A stretch of 64,000 nucleotides of DNA from Anadara kagoshimensis (lineage: Eukaryota > Mollusca > Bivalvia > Arcoida > Arcidae). The notes beneath the pieces are model-generated. The model was given only the letters and a program-made list of their open reading frames with translations. It was not told the DNA's origin and made no database searches. The position numbers were made by a program, and so were the translations under genes. The DNA is taken from assembly GCA_021292105.1 (NCBI GenBank), contig CM037870.1, positions 22,274,424 to 22,338,423 on the forward strand, given 5' to 3'. Shown piece after piece: positions 63,317 to 64,000 of this stretch (positions within the stretch are counted from its first letter, which is position 1; the number at the start of each line of letters is the position of its first letter).

Positions 63317-64000
63317 ACAGCTGACTAGCTGTCCTTCCTATGACAGCTTGAACTACACCAATACAAAGTCCTGACGAGCTGACTAGCTGTCCTTCCTATG
63401 ATAGCTTGAATTCCTCCAATACAAAGTCCTAGCCATCTGACTAGCTGTCCTTCCAATGGGACTTGAACTATACCAATACAAAGTCCTAGCCATCTGACTA
63501 GCTATCCTTCCAATGTGACTTGAACTATACCAATACAAAGTCCTAGCTAGCTGTCTAGCTGTCCTTCCAATGCGACTTGAACTATACCAATACAAAGTCC
63601 TAAATAGCAGTCTAGCTGTCCTTCCAATGCGACTTGAACTATACTAATACAAAGTCCTAGCCAGCTGACTAGCTATCCTTCCAATGCGACTTGAACTATA
63701 CCAATGCAAAGTCCTAGCCAGCTGTCTAGCTGTCCTTCCAATGTGACTTGAACTATACCAATACAAAGCCCTTACCAGCTGTCTAGCTGTCCTTCCAATG
63801 TGACTTGAACTATACCAATACAAAGTCCTTACCAGCTGTCTAGCTGTCCTTCCAATGCGACTTGAACTATACCAATACAAAGTCCTAAATAGCAGTCTAG
63901 CTGTCCTTCCAATGCGACTTGAACTATACTAATACAAAGTCCTAGCCAGCTGACTAGCTATCCTTCCAATGCGACTTGAACTATACCAATACAAAGTCCT
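63317..64000 (+). repeat. 57-bp tandem array, 12 copies, running past the window end
   Basis: The unit is CAGCTGTCTAGCTGTCCTTC, CAATGCGACTTGAACTATAC, CAATACAAAGTCCTAGC. The first units are diverged (CTATGACAGCTTG replaces AATGCGACTTG). The word AAATAGCAG recurs 285 bases apart (five units), so a higher-order repeat is present. The minus-strand frames follow from 57 being a multiple of three. Confidence 0.93.

Overview
This is an AT-rich, gene-poor stretch of an animal nuclear genome, most likely a mollusc and probably a bivalve. The animal assignment rests on one complete single-exon Frizzled receptor of the FZD5/8 subfamily. The bivalve suggestion is an inference: several dispersed repeats look like families I recall from bivalve genomes (a 3' end reading GGTCAGGTGAGCTAAAA, a 5' end reading ACAAGAGGCCCATGGG, an element with AGGCGTGGCACGATAAAGAACCC). 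No database search was possible.

Layout. 1-5.2 kb is mobile DNA: two related elements that carry tandem repeats in their cores, small foldback elements, a decayed reverse-transcriptase pseudogene and a 187-bp inverted-repeat element. 6-13.8 kb is non-coding, with a 53-bp tandem array, many microsatellites and a foldback element. The Frizzled gene lies at 13.8-15.6 kb on the minus strand and is the only confidently intact gene. 17.4-18.2 kb holds a 36-bp array. 20.3-22.5 kb holds a 72-bp array, followed at once by a 316-bp miniature LTR retroelement (22620-22935) whose LTRs consist almost entirely of a tRNA-like polymerase III unit. Further arrays follow: 27 bp at 25.9-26.9 kb, about 50 bp at 31.3-32.7 kb, and 63 bp (about 109 copies) at 37.6-44.5 kb. 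A G/C-rich element with a second element nested in it sits at 46.2-46.95 kb. A third copy of the tandem-repeat-bearing family, reversed, is at 50.6-51.6 kb. Beyond that are arrays of 30 bp (51.7 kb), 42/36 bp (54.8-57.3 kb), 37 bp (61-62.9 kb) and 57 bp (63.3 kb to the window end).

Summing the spans, recognisable tandem arrays occupy roughly 20 kb of the 64 kb. Many long open frames in the window come from monomers whose length is a multiple of three, and I do not regard them as genes.

The most interesting items are: (1) the miniature LTR element, with matching 103-bp LTRs, a proline-tRNA-type primer site, a hairpin, a polypurine tract and a 4-bp target duplication, whose LTRs carry A box, B box and T-run; (2) an element family with a conserved frame but different satellite cores, one member group carrying dense AGGTCA nuclear-receptor half-sites; (3) a coding-like fragment resembling the zinc-binding segment of the ubiquitin ligase Hakai (CBLL1), embedded in the 42/36-bp array.
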